Shown here: one piece after another, positions 34,081-43,333 of the stretch | How positions within the stretch are numbered: the first letter of the stretch is position 1 | Layout: every line of letters begins with the position of its first letter | NCBI RefSeq assembly: GCF_009725205.1 | Contig: NZ_WNZY01000013.1 | Location: 50,576 to 114,575, forward strand | Source: Paenibacillus timonensis | Lineage (GTDB): Bacteria > Bacillota > Bacilli > Paenibacillales > Paenibacillaceae | Length of the DNA stretch: 64,000 nucleotides | Direction: 5' to 3' | Program-made: the position numbers and the translations under genes | Notes under the pieces: generated by a model | Told to the model about the DNA's origin: nothing | The model's database searches: none | The model's input: the letters and a program-made list of their open reading frames with translations, nothing else

Positions 34081-34611
34081 TCATTTCAATCCGAGCTTCG
34101 CAAAGTAGCCATCCTTTAGGTCTTGCTGCATGCTTCTCGCCTCTGCTTCGGAGGATGCCGGAGCAACCAGCCAAACTTCCGCTTCGGGGAACAGCGGATT
34201 CGTAAGCTCGAAAGGAAGATCCGACTAGGGAAAGGACCACGCTAGGCGTTCCAAATCCCTATCAAAATAAATTTGCCCGTGATGATTGATTTCTTTACCT
34301 ACAAACTGAGTCGAAGAATATCCGTGATCCATAATCATATCCGGATAAGCCCGCCCGTTAACCTCCACCGTACCTCTAAATTGATCGTCTCCCTGGTCAT
34401 AGTAACCGTCCAGAGAAATTCGAATCGGCGGGCTGTACGTCGGGTCTTCCTCCAACCAAGCCACTCCCTCAAGGGTTTTTGTCATTTTAACCGGAGATAC
34501 GTTCTCGATATACCACCACGTATATATCGCCGTCAGCAGGGTGAGCCCGGCAGTCGCAGTAATCCATAAACTCTTGCGAATCGAAATCCCTCCTTGCTGC
34601 AATCCCTTCAT
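34081..34611 (-). pseudogene. Decayed membrane-protein gene: in-frame amber stop and ATT start
   Basis: The frame encodes an N-terminal anchor ('RKSLWITATAGLTLLTAIYTWWYI') and an outer domain ending 'DRDLERLAWSFP', then TAG at 34227-34225. The same frame continues for 47 codons ('SDLPFELTNPLFPEAEVW', 'EAEARSMQQDL') to TGA at 34083-34081, and this tail reads like real protein. The best ribosome-binding site, AAGGAGG, is seven bases before an ATT (34581) that gives I-R-K-S-L-W; the nearest ATG (34611) has none. Both lesions point to a pseudogene; readthrough or a sequence error are the alternatives. No family is recognised. Confidence 0.65.
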
Positions 34612-34696
34612 CTTCCAACCACTTCCAACCCATCGTACCACCGCAGCCACTTGAAAACAACAGGATGGGGTATGCCGCGTCTCCAGATCCAACGCC

Positions 34697-35404
34697 TTAA
34701 CTCTTCTTATCGAACAACCCCCGCCGGTGCATCACGGTGATGATCCGGTAGAAGTCAACGCTGCCCTGCTCCGGGTTTTGCAGCAACGGCTCCTCCTTGC
34801 TGTAATTCACGGCCGCATTCACCGCTTCCTTGGCCCAAGCAGGAATGCCTGGACGAGTCCATTTCTCCAGATCGGCGATCTGTTTCGCCTGGGCAAGAAC
34901 CGTTTCCTGAAGCGCTTCAAATTGCTTCCTCTCCTCCGCCGTCATCGGTTCATCTCCTTTCGCTTCATCATATTGAGTCAAGTTATAGGAATCCATGAAA
35001 CGGATCAGTTTGTTCGCATACTGCGGGTCTGAGGCGTATCCCGCTGCGGCAACTGCCCGCGCCGCTTCAGCCCCAATCTTTCGAAGCACCCCGGTATACC
35101 GTTTAGCCGATAATAATCGGGCGTGGTCCGCAATGGATTCCGCCCAGGACGGGTACTTACGAAAAGCCGCGTTTACCGTTACCGTTCTTCCACCTCGGTA
35201 TTCGGTTGTGGGCAGAATCAAGCTCCCTGCCGGACCGCTGCCCTTAATACCAAACAGATTATGAGCTTCGGTGGCTAATCGACTGGCTCCAAAGTTCGAT
35301 TCCAAAGCTGCCTGGGCAATCGTCAGCGAGGCCGGTATTCCGCTTTCCTCCGCGCTGGCGACGGCAAGCGGAGCGATTTTCTCGATAAACTCGTTTTTGT
35401 CCAT
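34697..35404 (-). CDS. GH73 glucosaminidase (FlgJ/LytG-like)
   Basis: A 235-residue peptidoglycan hydrolase without a signal peptide. The GH73 domain (about 1-145) shows 'SGIPASLTIAQAALESNFGASRLATEAHNLFGIKG' with the catalytic glutamate in 'ALESNFG', and 'FRKYPSWAESIADHARLL', 'AAAGYASDPQYANKLI'. The C-terminal part has a predicted coiled coil and 'PAWAKEAVNAAVNYSKEEPLL', typical of endolysin-like proteins with N-acetylmuramoyl-binding ends. Lack of a signal peptide suggests release by a holin or during lysis or sporulation (inference). The start has GGAGGTGA. Confidence 0.88.
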   Translation of the reverse strand: MDKNEFIEKIAPLAVASAEESGIPASLTIAQAALESNFGASRLATEAHNLFGIKGSGPAGSLILPTTEYRGGRTVTVNAAFRKYPSWAESIADHARLLSAKRYTGVLRKIGAEAARAVAAAGYASDPQYANKLIRFMDSYNLTQYDEAKGDEPMTAEERKQFEALQETVLAQAKQIADLEKWTRPGIPAWAKEAVNAAVNYSKEEPLLQNPEQGSVDFYRIITVMHRRGLFDKKS

Positions 35405-35559
35405 TCGCTTATCACCTCCACCTATAGTTTATGAACCCGTTCGGACGAGGGATTGGACCTTTACCTTCTCCTCATCCGAAAGATGCATAGCCGAAAGTCC
35501 GGAGGGTACCCTAACCATGGTTTCACAACCTAACCTATCTTGAGGAGGTTTTTCATCTT

Positions 35560-36081
35560 ATGTACAACAATGTCAGTCAACAAGTCCGTGAAATTGAACA
35601 AACGATGCGCCAATTGGAACAGCAAACCCGCCAAGCTACAATGATGTACCAACAAATGCTGCAGCAGGAGCAGCAAAACGCGATGCAGCTGGAGGAACTA
35701 GCTCAGCGCGAGCGCAGAGCGGTTCAAACGATTCAAACCGCCCTGCACGGGCATCAAACCGCAATGCAGCAGTTCCAACGTGTAGCGCAAATTGCCGGGC
35801 AACTGGAACATAGCGTGAACTCGATGTCCGGAATCGGAACCAGCTATACTCAGCCTAACGTCGGACAAACCTCCTATAGCACCCAAGGCATTGGTCAAAG
35901 CAGCTACAGCGGTGGCAGCATCGGAAGCTTTGGATCGGCCATGAACACCCACATTCCAAGCTCGCCAAGCCCGGGATCGTATAGCCCTATCGGCTCCGGC
36001 TCCACAGGTGCTATGAGCTCGATGAGCTCACAAGCCACAGGTTCGCTTGGCTCCGCAAGTTCAATGCGAAGCTTCCAATAA
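35560..36081 (+). CDS. Gln-rich coiled-coil protein with Ser/Gly low-complexity tail
   Basis: A 173-residue protein of unknown family. Residues 1-90 form a Gln/Glu-rich helix (VREIEQTMRQLEQQTRQATM, repeated QQ pairs), likely a coiled coil. Residues 90-173 are low complexity with repeated Ser-Tyr-Gly, Gly-Ser-Ile-Gly and Ser-Met-Ser motifs. No signal peptide. TTGAGGAGG precedes the ATG. Such architecture occurs in spore-coat and surface-associated proteins of Bacillales; that assignment here is only a guess. Confidence 0.6.
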   Translation: MYNNVSQQVREIEQTMRQLEQQTRQATMMYQQMLQQEQQNAMQLEELAQRERRAVQTIQTALHGHQTAMQQFQRVAQIAGQLEHSVNSMSGIGTSYTQPNVGQTSYSTQGIGQSSYSGGSIGSFGSAMNTHIPSSPSPGSYSPIGSGSTGAMSSMSSQATGSLGSASSMRSFQ

Positions 36082-36188
36082 CAAGTATCATTACACGGCC
36101 GCCTCCAGGGCGGCTGTTCTCTTGTTCCCTCGTCCTCCTTACATTGTGATATAATTGGAAATTATGATGTCATGGGTGGAGGATTTGA

Positions 36189-36866
36189 ATGAGTAAGGTA
36201 TTCCTGTTTCTGTTCTTATCATGGCTGCTGGGCAATCCTTTTCTCGCCATTATTGTCTTGCTTTTCATCGTTTACTTCATTGATCGGCGTTATGTTGGTT
36301 TATTCCCGAGCCTGAGCAAGCCATTGAAGCGCGGCCGCAGCATTTCACGGCTTCGCCAGCAACTGGCCGCCAGCCCTTTCGACGTTTCCGCCAAACGCGA
36401 GCTTGCTCGGCTGCTGCTGGAGCGCAAGAAGTATGCCGAGGCCCATCGGCTACTGGAAGAGGCTAAGGAGGCTTCCGAGACGTCGGCGGAGTTTTGGGAC
36501 GATCTAGGGACGGCCTGTCTGGGACTCGGACGGATCGAGGAAGGCGAGGCCCATATGTTGCACGCCTTAAGCTTGAACGAACGCGTCAAGTACGGACAAC
36601 CTTATCTGCGGTTAGCTTCCGCCTTCCGTGAGCGCGACCCGCAGAAAGCCCTGCAATACGCTGCCCGTTTCGGCGAGATCCAATCCTCTTCCAGCGAAGC
36701 TTATTATTTGCTGGGCAGCCTTTATCAATTGTTGGGCAGCAAAGAGGAGGCCAAGCAGGCTTTTGACGAATCGATCGCGATCTATCGCTCCTTGCCGAAA
36801 TATAAGAAACGTCAAGAGCGGAGATGGGCGCTACGCAGCTTCCTCAAGCGAGGAACGTTGGGTTAA
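36189..36866 (+). CDS. Membrane-anchored TPR protein
   Basis: A 225-residue protein. Residues 5-30 are a hydrophobic membrane segment, followed by a basic stretch and at least three tetratricopeptide-type repeats ('ELARLLLERKKYAEAHRLLEEA', 'DDLGTACLGLGRIEEGEAHMLHAL', 'YYLLGSLYQLLGSKEEAKQAFDES'). TPR repeats mediate protein contacts, so a scaffolding role at the membrane is expected; partners are not identifiable. GTGGAGG precedes the ATG. It is followed by a two-way terminator shared with the exporter gene. Confidence 0.8.
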   Translation: MSKVFLFLFLSWLLGNPFLAIIVLLFIVYFIDRRYVGLFPSLSKPLKRGRSISRLRQQLAASPFDVSAKRELARLLLERKKYAEAHRLLEEAKEASETSAEFWDDLGTACLGLGRIEEGEAHMLHALSLNERVKYGQPYLRLASAFRERDPQKALQYAARFGEIQSSSSEAYYLLGSLYQLLGSKEEAKQAFDESIAIYRSLPKYKKRQERRWALRSFLKRGTLG

Positions 36867-36883
36867 AATCTGTTAAACACAAA

Positions 36884-36928
36884 GAACGCCGGCTTCTCTC
36901 CTGTTGGAGAAGAAGCCGGCGTTTTTTG
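36884..36928. terminator. Two-way terminator between TPR gene and exporter gene
   Basis: AACGCCGGCTTCTCTCC pairs with GGAGAAGAAGCCGGCGTT, with TTTTTT on the right and AAAG on the left. Confidence 0.9.
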
Positions 36929-36937
36929 ATATGCAAT

Positions 36938-39900
36938 TTACAGATTTACGCTGTTTCCTTGTTCGGAGTTCTTGCCGATACGGCGATGGAACGGCCACCA
37001 GTTGCCTTGCCCGAACATCTTCACCATGACCGGGATCAGGAACGGCAGGACGATCACCGAGTACAACGCCAAGCCGGAAAGCACAAGCGTGGCGATTTGC
37101 AGCATCGACATGACGCCGGACGGATACATCGAAGCCATCGTGCCGCCAAGAATAATCGCAGCGGACAAAATGACCGTTCCCATGTTGCGCATCGAATGCA
37201 GAATCGCATCGCCGACATTCCACTCCTTATTTTCGTTAAAGCGGTCCATCAGGAAGATACTGTAGTCGACGCCCAACGCGACCAGCATGACGAACCCGAA
37301 GAACGGTGTCGCCCAGCTTACGCCCGAGTAACCGAAGATGTCGACGAAGACCCATTCCGTAAATCCGATCGAAGCGTAGAACGTCAACACCAACGACAGG
37401 ATAATGTATACCGGCATAACCAGCGAACGAAGCAGCAGCACCAGGATAATGAAGATCCCGGCCAGCATCAGGATCACCGTGCGTGTATAGTCATTGCCCG
37501 AAATGGTTTTGAGGTCATTAAATGTACTGGATACGCCGCCGATCGCAACTTTGGCGTTTTCCAGCTGTGTCCCTTTGACTGCGGTCTGTACGGCGGATTC
37601 TACCTCACCGATCCGGTCGATGGCTTCCCGACCGTAAGGATTGCTGGTGAAGACCACTTCCAGTTTCATGACTTTGCGGTCTTCGGACAGGTACGTATCA
37701 AACACCTGAGTGATCTGTTCGTTCTCAAGCGCTTGCTGCGGAACGTACCAGCCATCCAACCCATTATCTGTGCTGCCTACCTCCGTCAGGTAATCCTTTG
37801 CGGTGTTTAAACCGCCGGACACCTGCTCCAACCCGTCTACACTCTGGTCCAAACCATCGGTTAATTGCGTGATTTGACCGGAGAACTGGCTGAACCCGGT
37901 TTGAATCTGTTCTTGCCCGTTTTGAATTTGCGCCAAGCCCGATTCGACCTCCGGCAATTGACCCACGATCTTTCCTTGCCCGTCAGCCGCCTGTACGAGG
38001 CCCGATTGCAGCTTCGCCAAACCGGCGACGATCTGGTTCAGACCGCCGGCTAACTGTTTCCCACCGGCCACCGCTTGAGCATATCCTTGGTTGGCTTGGT
38101 TCAGTCCAGCAGCCACTTGCCCGAGCTGTTGTTCCGCTTGCTGCAATCCGGCAGTCAATTGGCCTAAGCCTTTGCCGGTTTCAGTAACCGTACCGCGAAT
38201 CGTTAAATAATCTTGATCCGCGGCCAATTCAGGGAACTTGCCCTCCAGGCTTGCGAACCGCGCGGTCAATGCGGTTAACCCCTGCGAGGCAGCGTCCAAA
38301 GGTTCACGGATCTGTGTGAGACCACCGCTCAGGCCGGAGACGCCTTGAGCCAATTGCTGATACGATCCCAGCAATTGCTCATGGGCGTTCGCCAGGTCCT
38401 CGGCACTTTTTTGCGCCTGCTGCAGCCCCTGCTTCAGCTCGCCTGCACCAACAGAACCCTCACGGATCCCTTTCTCGATCGCGGTTAAACCGCCGGAAAG
38501 CTGAGAAATCCCGTCCTTCAGCTTGGCGGTACCGTCTACCAGCTTGCCGGTGCTATCCGCGGCTTCCTTGAGCTTTGGTGCGTTTTCGGACAGCGCCTGA
38601 CTAGCATCGGACAATCCGTTTTGGATTTTTCCTAAGCCTTCTCCGCCTTCACCTAGCCCTTCACCAACCGTCTTCACCTGATTACTCAGAGCGAAATCCT
38701 TGAGGACCTCGCCCATCGGACGGCTCATGCCGCGAATGCTTGCCACCCCGTCCGTCTTCTCCACCTCACGGCTGATCTTTTCGGATAACGCCATATACTC
38801 TGCATTATCCATACGTTCGTCGTTCTTGATGACGATAGTGGACGGCAACGACTCGCCAGGCTCGAAGCTCTCGGAGATAATGTTGTAGGCCTTGACCGAT
38901 TCGTATTCATCACCGATTTCCTCCATGCTGTTGAAGGAAACGTTGCCGCTATAGGAAATCAGGAACGGCACCGTCACTGCCGCAACGATCAATAACGCCG
39001 CCCATGGACGTTTCAAGGAGAAACTTCCAATCGCGCCCCAGAATCGATTTTCCTTATGCTCCAGCGAACCACGCACTGGCCAGAACAGTTTCGTCCCCAG
39101 CACTGCCATGAAGAAAGGAACTACAGTTACCAAAGCCAAGAGCATGACCGCAATGCCGACAGCGACAGCGACCGCCGAGCGGTACAGCATAAATTGCGAT
39201 AAGCCGATCGTCGAGAAGCCGACCAAGACCGCCAGTCCGGAGAAGAACACCGTTTTCCCCGCCTTGCGGTACGTCTGGATAATCGCTTCCCATTTGTCGT
39301 CCGTATGCTGCAGCTCTTCCTTAAAGCGGCTGATCAGCAGAATACAATAGTCGGTCCCAATCCCGAACATGACCGCGACCATAAAGATCTGCGTATACGT
39401 CGAAATCGGGAAATTGACCGAATCCACCAGAAACGCGACGATGGATTGCGACACCAGATAACTCAGTCCGACGGTTAGCAGCGGAATGAACGGCGCTACC
39501 ATCGAACGGAAGACCACGAATAGGATCAAGAGAATAAAGATGACCGTAAAATATTCCGATTTCTTCAAGCCCTGCTCCGAGCTGACCACCATATCCTCGT
39601 TGATCTGCTTTTGCCCGGTCAGATAATGCTCCACTTTGACTGAATCCAGGCTTTGGTGAATATCCTGTTCGATCTCCTTGAGCGGACGCTGCTCGTCGAG
39701 CACTGACAAGGAGGTCAACACTGTATTTCCGTCCTTCGAAATCAGCTTATCCTTCGCTTCCGGCGTGCCAAACGGATCGGTAATCGAAGCGATGCCGATG
39801 TCCTCCATATGGTCATGCAGTGTAGTAATTCCTTGTTCAATCTCTTTCTGGTCGGCATCGTCGATGCCTTGTTTGTCATGAAAAACAAGGGCGATTTGTG

Positions 39901-40099
39901 TCTCTTTCGCTCCGCCTTTCATCTCGGCCACTTCCTTCAAAATAGCGGAAGCTTCGGAAGAGGAATACCCCTCCGGAACGGTAATTTCCCCATTCTCCCG
40001 CACCAAATCCCCCATGGGAGGTGCCGTTAACATCAATGTGGCCGCTAAAGCGATCCACAGCAGCAAGATCCACCATCTTGCCTTCAGTATGAATCTCAT
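36938..40099 (-). CDS. MMPL/RND-family transporter with long helical-repeat loop
   Basis: A 1053-residue membrane protein with two MMPL halves. Each half has an extracytoplasmic domain and a cluster of five or six spans; 'GIGTDYCILLISRF' and 'ALGVDYSIFLMDRF' carry the conserved GxxxDY proton-relay motifs. The second extracytoplasmic loop is unusually long (about 470-780) and made of heptad-like repeats rich in 'GLxQ/GLxxI', as in YhgE/Pip-type proteins and Bacillus YdgH/YdfJ. Cargo is unknown; lipids, lipopeptides or drugs are typical. The start overlaps the stop of the MarR gene by four bases, so the two form one operon controlled by MarR. Confidence 0.9.
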   Translation of the reverse strand: MRFILKARWWILLLWIALAATLMLTAPPMGDLVRENGEITVPEGYSSSEASAILKEVAEMKGGAKETQIALVFHDKQGIDDADQKEIEQGITTLHDHMEDIGIASITDPFGTPEAKDKLISKDGNTVLTSLSVLDEQRPLKEIEQDIHQSLDSVKVEHYLTGQKQINEDMVVSSEQGLKKSEYFTVIFILLILFVVFRSMVAPFIPLLTVGLSYLVSQSIVAFLVDSVNFPISTYTQIFMVAVMFGIGTDYCILLISRFKEELQHTDDKWEAIIQTYRKAGKTVFFSGLAVLVGFSTIGLSQFMLYRSAVAVAVGIAVMLLALVTVVPFFMAVLGTKLFWPVRGSLEHKENRFWGAIGSFSLKRPWAALLIVAAVTVPFLISYSGNVSFNSMEEIGDEYESVKAYNIISESFEPGESLPSTIVIKNDERMDNAEYMALSEKISREVEKTDGVASIRGMSRPMGEVLKDFALSNQVKTVGEGLGEGGEGLGKIQNGLSDASQALSENAPKLKEAADSTGKLVDGTAKLKDGISQLSGGLTAIEKGIREGSVGAGELKQGLQQAQKSAEDLANAHEQLLGSYQQLAQGVSGLSGGLTQIREPLDAASQGLTALTARFASLEGKFPELAADQDYLTIRGTVTETGKGLGQLTAGLQQAEQQLGQVAAGLNQANQGYAQAVAGGKQLAGGLNQIVAGLAKLQSGLVQAADGQGKIVGQLPEVESGLAQIQNGQEQIQTGFSQFSGQITQLTDGLDQSVDGLEQVSGGLNTAKDYLTEVGSTDNGLDGWYVPQQALENEQITQVFDTYLSEDRKVMKLEVVFTSNPYGREAIDRIGEVESAVQTAVKGTQLENAKVAIGGVSSTFNDLKTISGNDYTRTVILMLAGIFIILVLLLRSLVMPVYIILSLVLTFYASIGFTEWVFVDIFGYSGVSWATPFFGFVMLVALGVDYSIFLMDRFNENKEWNVGDAILHSMRNMGTVILSAAIILGGTMASMYPSGVMSMLQIATLVLSGLALYSVIVLPFLIPVMVKMFGQGNWWPFHRRIGKNSEQGNSVNL

Positions 40100-40545
40100 T
40101 TCCCTGTACTCCCTTCGCCGATCAGTCTGGCTAATTTCTCAAAAGCGCTGATAAACCCTTCCACCTCATCCGCATCGAAATGGACTAGATACGTCGAGAC
40201 CGTGTTCATGATTTGCTCCTGAACAACGTAGTAATTGCGTCTTCCCTGCTCCGTCATGGTCAAGTAAACGACACGCCGATCCTCTTCATCCCGAGTCCGG
40301 TGCAAAAAACCTTTATCGACCATCCGCGTGATCATCGCGGTGATGGAACTTTTTCCAACGGCAAACGTATCAGCCAGTTCCGTTGAGGTGCACCTGCCAC
40401 GGGGGGCGATATACTTCAAAATTTGAAATTGCTCCATGGTGATATCCTCTTGAATAATATCGCGGATTTGCCCGTTTAGTCGTTTGGTAACCTCGAAATA
40501 AGCCGCCATATAACGCTCGATCAGCTGCTTCGACTCCAGATTCAC
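40096..40545 (-). CDS. MarR-family regulator of the MMPL exporter
   Basis: A 149-residue winged-helix repressor: 'MEQFQILKYIAPRGRCTSTELADTFAVGKSSITAMITRMVDKGFLHRTRDEEDRRVVYLTMTEQG' split over about 45-110 is the MarR core with the DxRxxxL wing. A GTG start is preferred (GGGGGG nine bases upstream). It is first in a two-gene unit with the transporter, and a 19-bp inverted repeat upstream is a likely autoregulatory site. Confidence 0.9.
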   Translation of the reverse strand: MNLESKQLIERYMAAYFEVTKRLNGQIRDIIQEDITMEQFQILKYIAPRGRCTSTELADTFAVGKSSITAMITRMVDKGFLHRTRDEEDRRVVYLTMTEQGRRNYYVVQEQIMNTVSTYLVHFDADEVEGFISAFEKLARLIGEGSTGK

Positions 40546-40592
40546 CTCCCGAATCCCCCCTGTCTTGGAACAAGAAACTCGTCCTGTTAGTT

Positions 40593-40625
40593 CTATAGTA
40601 AAATAGTTCGACAATGAAACTATAG
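40593..40625 (-). promoter_or_regulatory. Inverted repeat and promoter of the MarR/MMPL unit
   Basis: TAGTTCGACAATGAAACTA (40604-40622) has TAGTT/AACTA ends; CTATAG occurs on both sides (40593 and 40620). On the minus strand TTTCAT and TATAGA, 16 bases apart, could be -35 and -10, so the repeat overlaps the promoter. Confidence 0.4.
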
Positions 40626-40676
40626 GCGATTGCCCACCGAAAGTCAAATATCTTTTGGATTGAATTGTCCCCGCAA

Positions 40677-40712
40677 TAAAGAAAGGCTACAGGGTATACC
40701 CCGCAGCCTTTC
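40677..40712 (-). terminator. Terminator after the GNAT gene
   Basis: GAAAGGCTGCGGGG and CCCTGTAGCCTTTC pair on the minus strand, followed by TTTATTG. Confidence 0.7.
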
Positions 40713-40716
40713 GAGT

Positions 40717-41151
40717 CTATTCCTCGTCGTCTTCGTCCACTTCATAAAAGCAACGAAATCGTTCTTCCCCGGATGCTTCATCTTGAAAGCCGGTAATCTG
40801 AAATCCGATGCTGCGAAAAAAATCCGCCCCTGCTTCATCGGTAACGGCCTCCATCCGCTCCGGCCCGGCTTCCGTAAGGGCAAGCAGAACTAAGGCACGT
40901 CCAAATCCTTTCATCCGCTGTTCCGGATGGACGGCGAGATGCTCGATTTCTAGCGTTCCAGAAGCGTTTACGCGAAATCCGATGATGCCGGCAATCCCGC
41001 CTTCTTCTTCATAACCGTATAGCTTATAGGTATCGCCTTCCCGGTACAAACGGGTCGCCGTTTCCAGCGCATCCGGATCGAACACGACCGCGCATTCCAA
41101 CAACTCCCGAATCGCCGGCTCGTCGACCCGCGCGTTTATGGGTTTAAACAT
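40717..41151 (-). CDS. GNAT-family N-acetyltransferase
   Basis: A 144-residue acetyltransferase fold. The acetyl-CoA site is 'LEIEHLAVHPEQRMKGFGRALVLLAL' (about 68-93, QRxxGxG/A pattern). A Glu/Asp-rich C-terminus follows. Substrate is unknown. Its ATG and its ribosome-binding site AAGGAGG lie inside the last 16 bases of rpiA, so the two are translated together. A fused role with ribose metabolism is not implied. Confidence 0.88.
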   Translation of the reverse strand: MFKPINARVDEPAIRELLECAVVFDPDALETATRLYREGDTYKLYGYEEEGGIAGIIGFRVNASGTLEIEHLAVHPEQRMKGFGRALVLLALTEAGPERMEAVTDEAGADFFRSIGFQITGFQDEASGEERFRCFYEVDEDDEE

Positions 41152-41822
41152 GGAGCCTCCTTAATTTCCGTACGACCGTCTTCATACCCGATCACGACCG
41201 TTTGTGCGATTCCGACAAACAATCCATGCTCGACTATTCCCGTCATCGCTTTCAACTCCTCGCTCAAGCGGGCGGGGTCGGCGATTTGGCCAAAAGCCGC
41301 ATCCACGATGTAGTTCCCGTTATCAGTGACGTACAGCTGATCTCCTTGCATCCTCAATTCGAACGGCACGTCATAGCGACTCTTCAGCTCCCGCAGCGTC
41401 CATTCATAGCAAAAAGGGACCAACTCGATCGGCAGCTTGAAACGCCCTAGGTTAGATACCATCTTCCCCTGGTCGGCTATAACGATAAATCGATCGCTAT
41501 TGATGGCTACCAGCTTCTCCCGAAGCAAAGCTCCGCCGCCGCCTTTAATCAAGGCCATCTGCGGATCAACCTCATCGGCCCCGTCAATCGCCAGATCCAG
41601 CTTGTCCACATCCCCTGCTTGAATCAGTGGAATCTGATATTTCTTGGCAAGCTCTTCCGAAGCATTGGAAGTTGCAATCGCACGGATCCGCAAACCGTTC
41701 CCTACCCTCTCGCCGATTTTCTCAATCGCATAATAAGCGGTTGACCCCGTACCGAGGCCTACTGTCATTCCGTCCTTGACCCATTCTGCTGCGCGGTAAC
41801 CCGCCGCCTGTTTGGCATTCAT
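41136..41822 (-). CDS. rpiA: Ribose-5-phosphate isomerase A
   Basis: A 228-residue enzyme interconverting ribose-5-phosphate and ribulose-5-phosphate. 'VGLGTGSTAYYAIEKIGE' (22-39), 'DLAIDGADEVDPQMALIKGGGGALLREKLVA' with the catalytic aspartates, glutamate and lysine, and the end 'GIVEHGLFVGIAQTVVIG' are diagnostic. The start MNAKQAAG has TTGGAGGGG upstream. It forms a two-gene unit with the GNAT protein. Confidence 0.96.
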   Translation of the reverse strand: MNAKQAAGYRAAEWVKDGMTVGLGTGSTAYYAIEKIGERVGNGLRIRAIATSNASEELAKKYQIPLIQAGDVDKLDLAIDGADEVDPQMALIKGGGGALLREKLVAINSDRFIVIADQGKMVSNLGRFKLPIELVPFCYEWTLRELKSRYDVPFELRMQGDQLYVTDNGNYIVDAAFGQIADPARLSEELKAMTGIVEHGLFVGIAQTVVIGYEDGRTEIKEAPCLNP

Positions 41823-41984
41823 GTCTACCCCTCCAAAATCATGACGATTCGTTCCTTTATCCGCTGAGCTACTCATCTGTCCAGCGACACTCAGCTCCTA
41901 TCATACCAAAAAAGCCCGGACATTAGAACAGCAGCGTGCCCCTGAAGGGACCGCTGCCGCGAAGGTGCGAGAGTCGGGTTCTGC

Positions 41985-43250
41985 TCAGCCTTGATGCAAG
42001 GGTCTCGCCACTTTGGGACGTTTCCGGGGCTCCTTCGGCTTGATTGCCCCACCGCGCCCTGATTCCGGTTTGACCAGGGTCAAGAGCAGTATGACCGCCA
42101 CCAACGATACGCCAGCGATGACGAAGAACATCGTCATGTGACCGGCCTTCATCAGCAGCGACATCACGGGCGGTCCCGCAGATACGCCGATAAACCGCAT
42201 GCTGCTGTATAACGAAGTAATCGTACCGCGCATCTCCTTATCGATTCCCTCAGTGATCAAGGCATCCGAGCTCGGCAGCACGATGCCGATGCCGGATCCG
42301 CAGACGATCAGACAAGCGATTACAAAATAGATATTACTGAAAAAACCGATACCGAACAAAGCGCCTGTGGACAAAATCAACCCGGCAACGCCGGACCATT
42401 TCATCAGCTTTTTGTCTTTGCCGATCTTTTTTCCAGTAATAAAGGAGGCTAGACATAAAGCTGCCAGTGGAATCGCCAGCACCAGTCCCTTGATCACTCC
42501 GTTCAGACCGTGCTTCGTCTCCAATTGCTCGGAGAGATAAAACAGGACGCCAAACAGCAGAAACATGGAGATACAGCCAATTGAAAATATGGCGTACAAC
42601 CAGCGTCCCTTCTGCTTTAAGACCTCTTTGACGGCAGAAACGAACTCACGCAACGGTTTGGCTTGCTCCCGTTTCTTGGGTTCATGCACCAGAAAGAGCA
42701 CAAGCAATACCGAAATGAGGCAGAGTGCCGGAATGGACAAAAGCGGCGCGTACCAAATCCAAGCGCCAAGCAGGGCGCCTAAAATGGGGCTCAATACTTT
42801 ACCGAATGTGTTGGAAGTTTCAATCACACCCAGATTGTGGCTGACTTCTTCTTCGCTTTCAAACAGGTCGCCGACAAGCGGCAACACGATTGGAAAGGCG
42901 CCGGCCGCACCGATGCCCTGAAGGAAACGCCCCCCCAGAATCAGCCAATACACAGCTAGCCCATCCGCGAACCAATCCGCTGTCCCCGATACGCAGCCTC
43001 CGATTCCGGCGATAATCAGGCTGGGTACGATGATTGCTTTACGGCCGAATTTATCGGAGAGGTAGCCGGCTATCGGAATCAGCAAGATGGCTACAACGGC
43101 ATATACGGTGATGAGCATGCTTACCTGAAAGGAGGTAACGTGAAGCTCGCGGGCAATTTGGGGTAAAATCGGAATCAGCATGGAGTTCCCCAGCGTCATA
43201 ATAAGCGGTATGGATGCCAATGCAATCAAATCGCCACGTTTGCCGACCAT
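41985..43250 (-). CDS. MFS transporter, YmfD/bacillibactin-exporter-like
   Basis: A 421-residue twelve-span major-facilitator protein of the DHA1 drug/metabolite group. 'GYLSDKFGRKAIIVP' between spans 2 and 3 is the loop signature, and 'GRFLQGIGAAGAFPIVLPLVGDLF' is motif C-like. The C-terminus is basic. Overall pattern resembles Bacillus YmfD and related multidrug or siderophore exporters; substrate cannot be told. No regulator is adjacent. The gene ends about 160 bp before the rpiA start region, with a GC-rich hairpin at 41930-41962. Confidence 0.88.
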   Translation of the reverse strand: MVGKRGDLIALASIPLIMTLGNSMLIPILPQIARELHVTSFQVSMLITVYAVVAILLIPIAGYLSDKFGRKAIIVPSLIIAGIGGCVSGTADWFADGLAVYWLILGGRFLQGIGAAGAFPIVLPLVGDLFESEEEVSHNLGVIETSNTFGKVLSPILGALLGAWIWYAPLLSIPALCLISVLLVLFLVHEPKKREQAKPLREFVSAVKEVLKQKGRWLYAIFSIGCISMFLLFGVLFYLSEQLETKHGLNGVIKGLVLAIPLAALCLASFITGKKIGKDKKLMKWSGVAGLILSTGALFGIGFFSNIYFVIACLIVCGSGIGIVLPSSDALITEGIDKEMRGTITSLYSSMRFIGVSAGPPVMSLLMKAGHMTMFFVIAGVSLVAVILLLTLVKPESGRGGAIKPKEPRKRPKVARPLHQG

Positions 43251-43333
43251 CTAACCATCAGGCCACCCTTCACGAAAGAAGTTTAAAACAGACCCGGTTA
43301 GTGTGATTCATTTTGCCGAAATTATACCGCTCG

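Noticed and set aside
33980..34240. An 86-codon frame downstream of the decayed gene
   Set aside because: The in-frame continuation after the amber codon gives a far more protein-like sequence in another frame.
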